In this document: piece after piece, positions 63,117 to 64,000 of the stretch
How positions within the stretch are numbered: the stretch's first letter is position 1
How the letters are laid out: every line of letters begins with the position of its first letter
Origin: SFHK01 sp964554795
Lineage (GTDB): Bacteria; Bacillota; Clostridia; Christensenellales; Aristaeellaceae
DNA length: 64,000 nucleotides
NCBI GenBank assembly: GCA_964554795.1
Contig: CAZKQB010000012.1
Span: 7,541 to 71,540, forward strand
Direction: 5' to 3'
Translations under genes and position numbers: made by a program
The notes under the pieces: generated by a model
Seen by the model: only the letters and a program-made list of their open reading frames with translations
What the model was told of the DNA's origin: nothing
The model's database searches: none

Positions 63117-63635
63117 ATGAATAACCCTATCGTCACCTTTGAAATGGAAAACGGACACACCTTCAAGGCGGAGCTGTATCCTGAGCTCGCGCCCGAAAGC
63201 GTCGGCAACTTCGTGGAGCTGGTGAAAAGCGGCTTCTACGACGGCCTGATCTTCCACCGCGTTATTCCCGGCTTCATGATTCAGGGCGGCGACCCCACCG
63301 GCACCGGAATGGGCGGCCCTGGTTGGCACATCAAGGGCGAATTCAAGCAGAACGGCTTTGTGAACAACATCCGTCACGAGCGTGGTGTGCTCTCCATGGC
63401 GCGCAGCATGATGCCGAATTCCGCCGGTAGCCAGTTCTTCGTAATGCATGAGAATGCGCCGCATCTGGACGGCGGCTATGCTGCGTTCGGCCGCGTGATC
63501 GAGGGCATGGAAACCGTGGACGAAATCGCCCAGACCCCCACCGACTTCAACGACCGCCCCCGCAAGACGCAGAAGCTGCGGAAGGTTACCGTGGAGGACT
63601 TCGGTCAGACCTTCCCTTTCACCAAGCTGCACTGA
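63117..63635 (+). CDS. Cyclophilin-type peptidyl-prolyl isomerase, cytoplasmic
   Basis: The 172-residue protein has the complete cyclophilin active site (LIFHRVIPGFMIQGGDPTG, then MPNSAGSQFFVMHE) and no signal peptide, so it acts in the cytoplasm. It is the last of three tandem cyclophilin genes. GGAGGCTGAGAGC precedes the ATG, 4 bp after the second gene. No terminator directly follows; the dispersed element starts 56 bp later. Confidence 0.95.
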   Translation: MNNPIVTFEMENGHTFKAELYPELAPESVGNFVELVKSGFYDGLIFHRVIPGFMIQGGDPTGTGMGGPGWHIKGEFKQNGFVNNIRHERGVLSMARSMMPNSAGSQFFVMHENAPHLDGGYAAFGRVIEGMETVDEIAQTPTDFNDRPRKTQKLRKVTVEDFGQTFPFTKLH

Positions 63636-63690
63636 TCGCACAAGTGCCAGCCCGCTTCACGCGAGCTGGGCCGTTCCAACAGACAAGCAA

Positions 63691-63793
63691 GCCCTGGCCA
63701 CCTTTGCCAGAAGCGCTGCGCTCGAATTTACAATTCGACCGTTTGCGGTCGGCCAGCAGGCCGATCTGGAATCCCTTGGAATTCCGCAGACCG
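63691..63793 (+). repeat. Dispersed hairpin-rich element, copy 2
   Basis: Homologous to 18569-18681. It carries AATTTACA-N-TT, hairpin GACCG-TTTG-CGGTC (63737-63750), hairpin GGCC-AGCA-GGCC (63751-63762) and GGAAT-N8-ATTCC (63768-63785). Both copies lie downstream of plus-strand genes. The remainder to 63932 shows no ORF or clear promoter. Confidence 0.7.
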
Positions 63794-63932
63794 CTGACAA
63801 GGTCAAGCCTTTGCTGCAAAGAATTACATGGTTGTAAGTGACCGATGACTACAAGCTTTGATAACGCAAAACGCAAAAAATCCAAGGCTTAATAGTGACA
63901 AGTAACCATTTTGTCTTGCAATGGAACAGAGA

Positions 63933-63963
63933 ACGGTGTGACCGCAAGGGTCACGCCGTTTTT
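63933..63963 (+). terminator. Strong rho-independent terminator without a nearby gene
   Basis: Arms ACGGTGTGACC and GGTCACGCCGT (one G-U pair) with a 5-nt loop, then TTTTT. It is about 300 bp after the last cyclophilin, so it ends either a long 3' UTR or an unseen small RNA. Confidence 0.85.
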
Positions 63964-64000
63964 CTGCGTTCATAGCTCGTTTTTGTGATAACAGGTTCGG

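Overview
The window looks like a chromosome segment of a Gram-positive, low-oxygen, probably gut-associated member of the Clostridia (Bacillota). The evidence is a PolC-type DNA polymerase III, HemZ, a bifunctional Rel/SpoT enzyme, the clostridial orders frr-uppS-dxr-rseP-ispG-polC and secD-secF-recJ-rel-dtd-MBL-hemZ, YesM/YesN-type two-component genes, a BspA-type leucine-rich-repeat surface protein and strong AAGGAGG ribosome binding sites. The genus cannot be fixed from the sequence alone.

Layout. 1-3.0 kb: end of citE, then citF and a two-subunit class I fumarase/tartrate dehydratase, read as a citrate-to-fumarate branch. 3.3-6.8 kb (minus): HAD phosphatase, MATE exporter and an alanyl-tRNA editing protein. 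7.2-8.8 kb: GH29 alpha-L-fucosidase and tRNA-Thr(GGT), followed by a possible integration scar. 9.1-14.0 kb (minus): a KdpD/KdpE-like pair, Pit phosphate transporter, DUF47 protein and an AI-2E family permease. 14.3-18.5 kb: an LD-carboxypeptidase, four exact-period 97-bp repeats that each carry a TATAAT box, and three genes whose products all end in Cys-pair zinc motifs (SPFH protein, two-TM protein, secreted protein). 19.0-24.3 kb: a 1431-residue LRR surface protein and a DapA/NanA-family aldolase.

24.3-35.7 kb: housekeeping cluster frr, a 70-aa ORF, uppS, dxr, rseP, PHP phosphatase, ispG, polC and a WG-repeat protein; cdsA, often present here, is absent. 35.8-44.9 kb: a carbohydrate-type locus with an alcohol dehydrogenase and an unrecognised barrel-type protein on the minus strand, divergent from an ABC importer (two permeases and a binding protein), a T-box-like attenuator and a YesM/YesN pair. 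45.0-50.9 kb (minus): transketolase, a phosphohexomutase with an altered active-site loop, a DUF2461 protein and a membrane-anchored repeat protein. 51.1-63.6 kb: SDR reductase, secDF, recJ, rel, dtd, MBL hydrolase, hemZ and three consecutive cyclophilins. The last 365 bp hold the second copy of a hairpin-rich dispersed element and an isolated terminator.

Functional links. Many genes are coupled by 4-bp ATGA overlaps or gaps under 20 bp. The least explained parts are the 97-bp promoter-repeat array with its zinc-motif operon, the two-copy hairpin element, the T-box-like leader before a histidine kinase, and a first cyclophilin that lacks the catalytic arginine.
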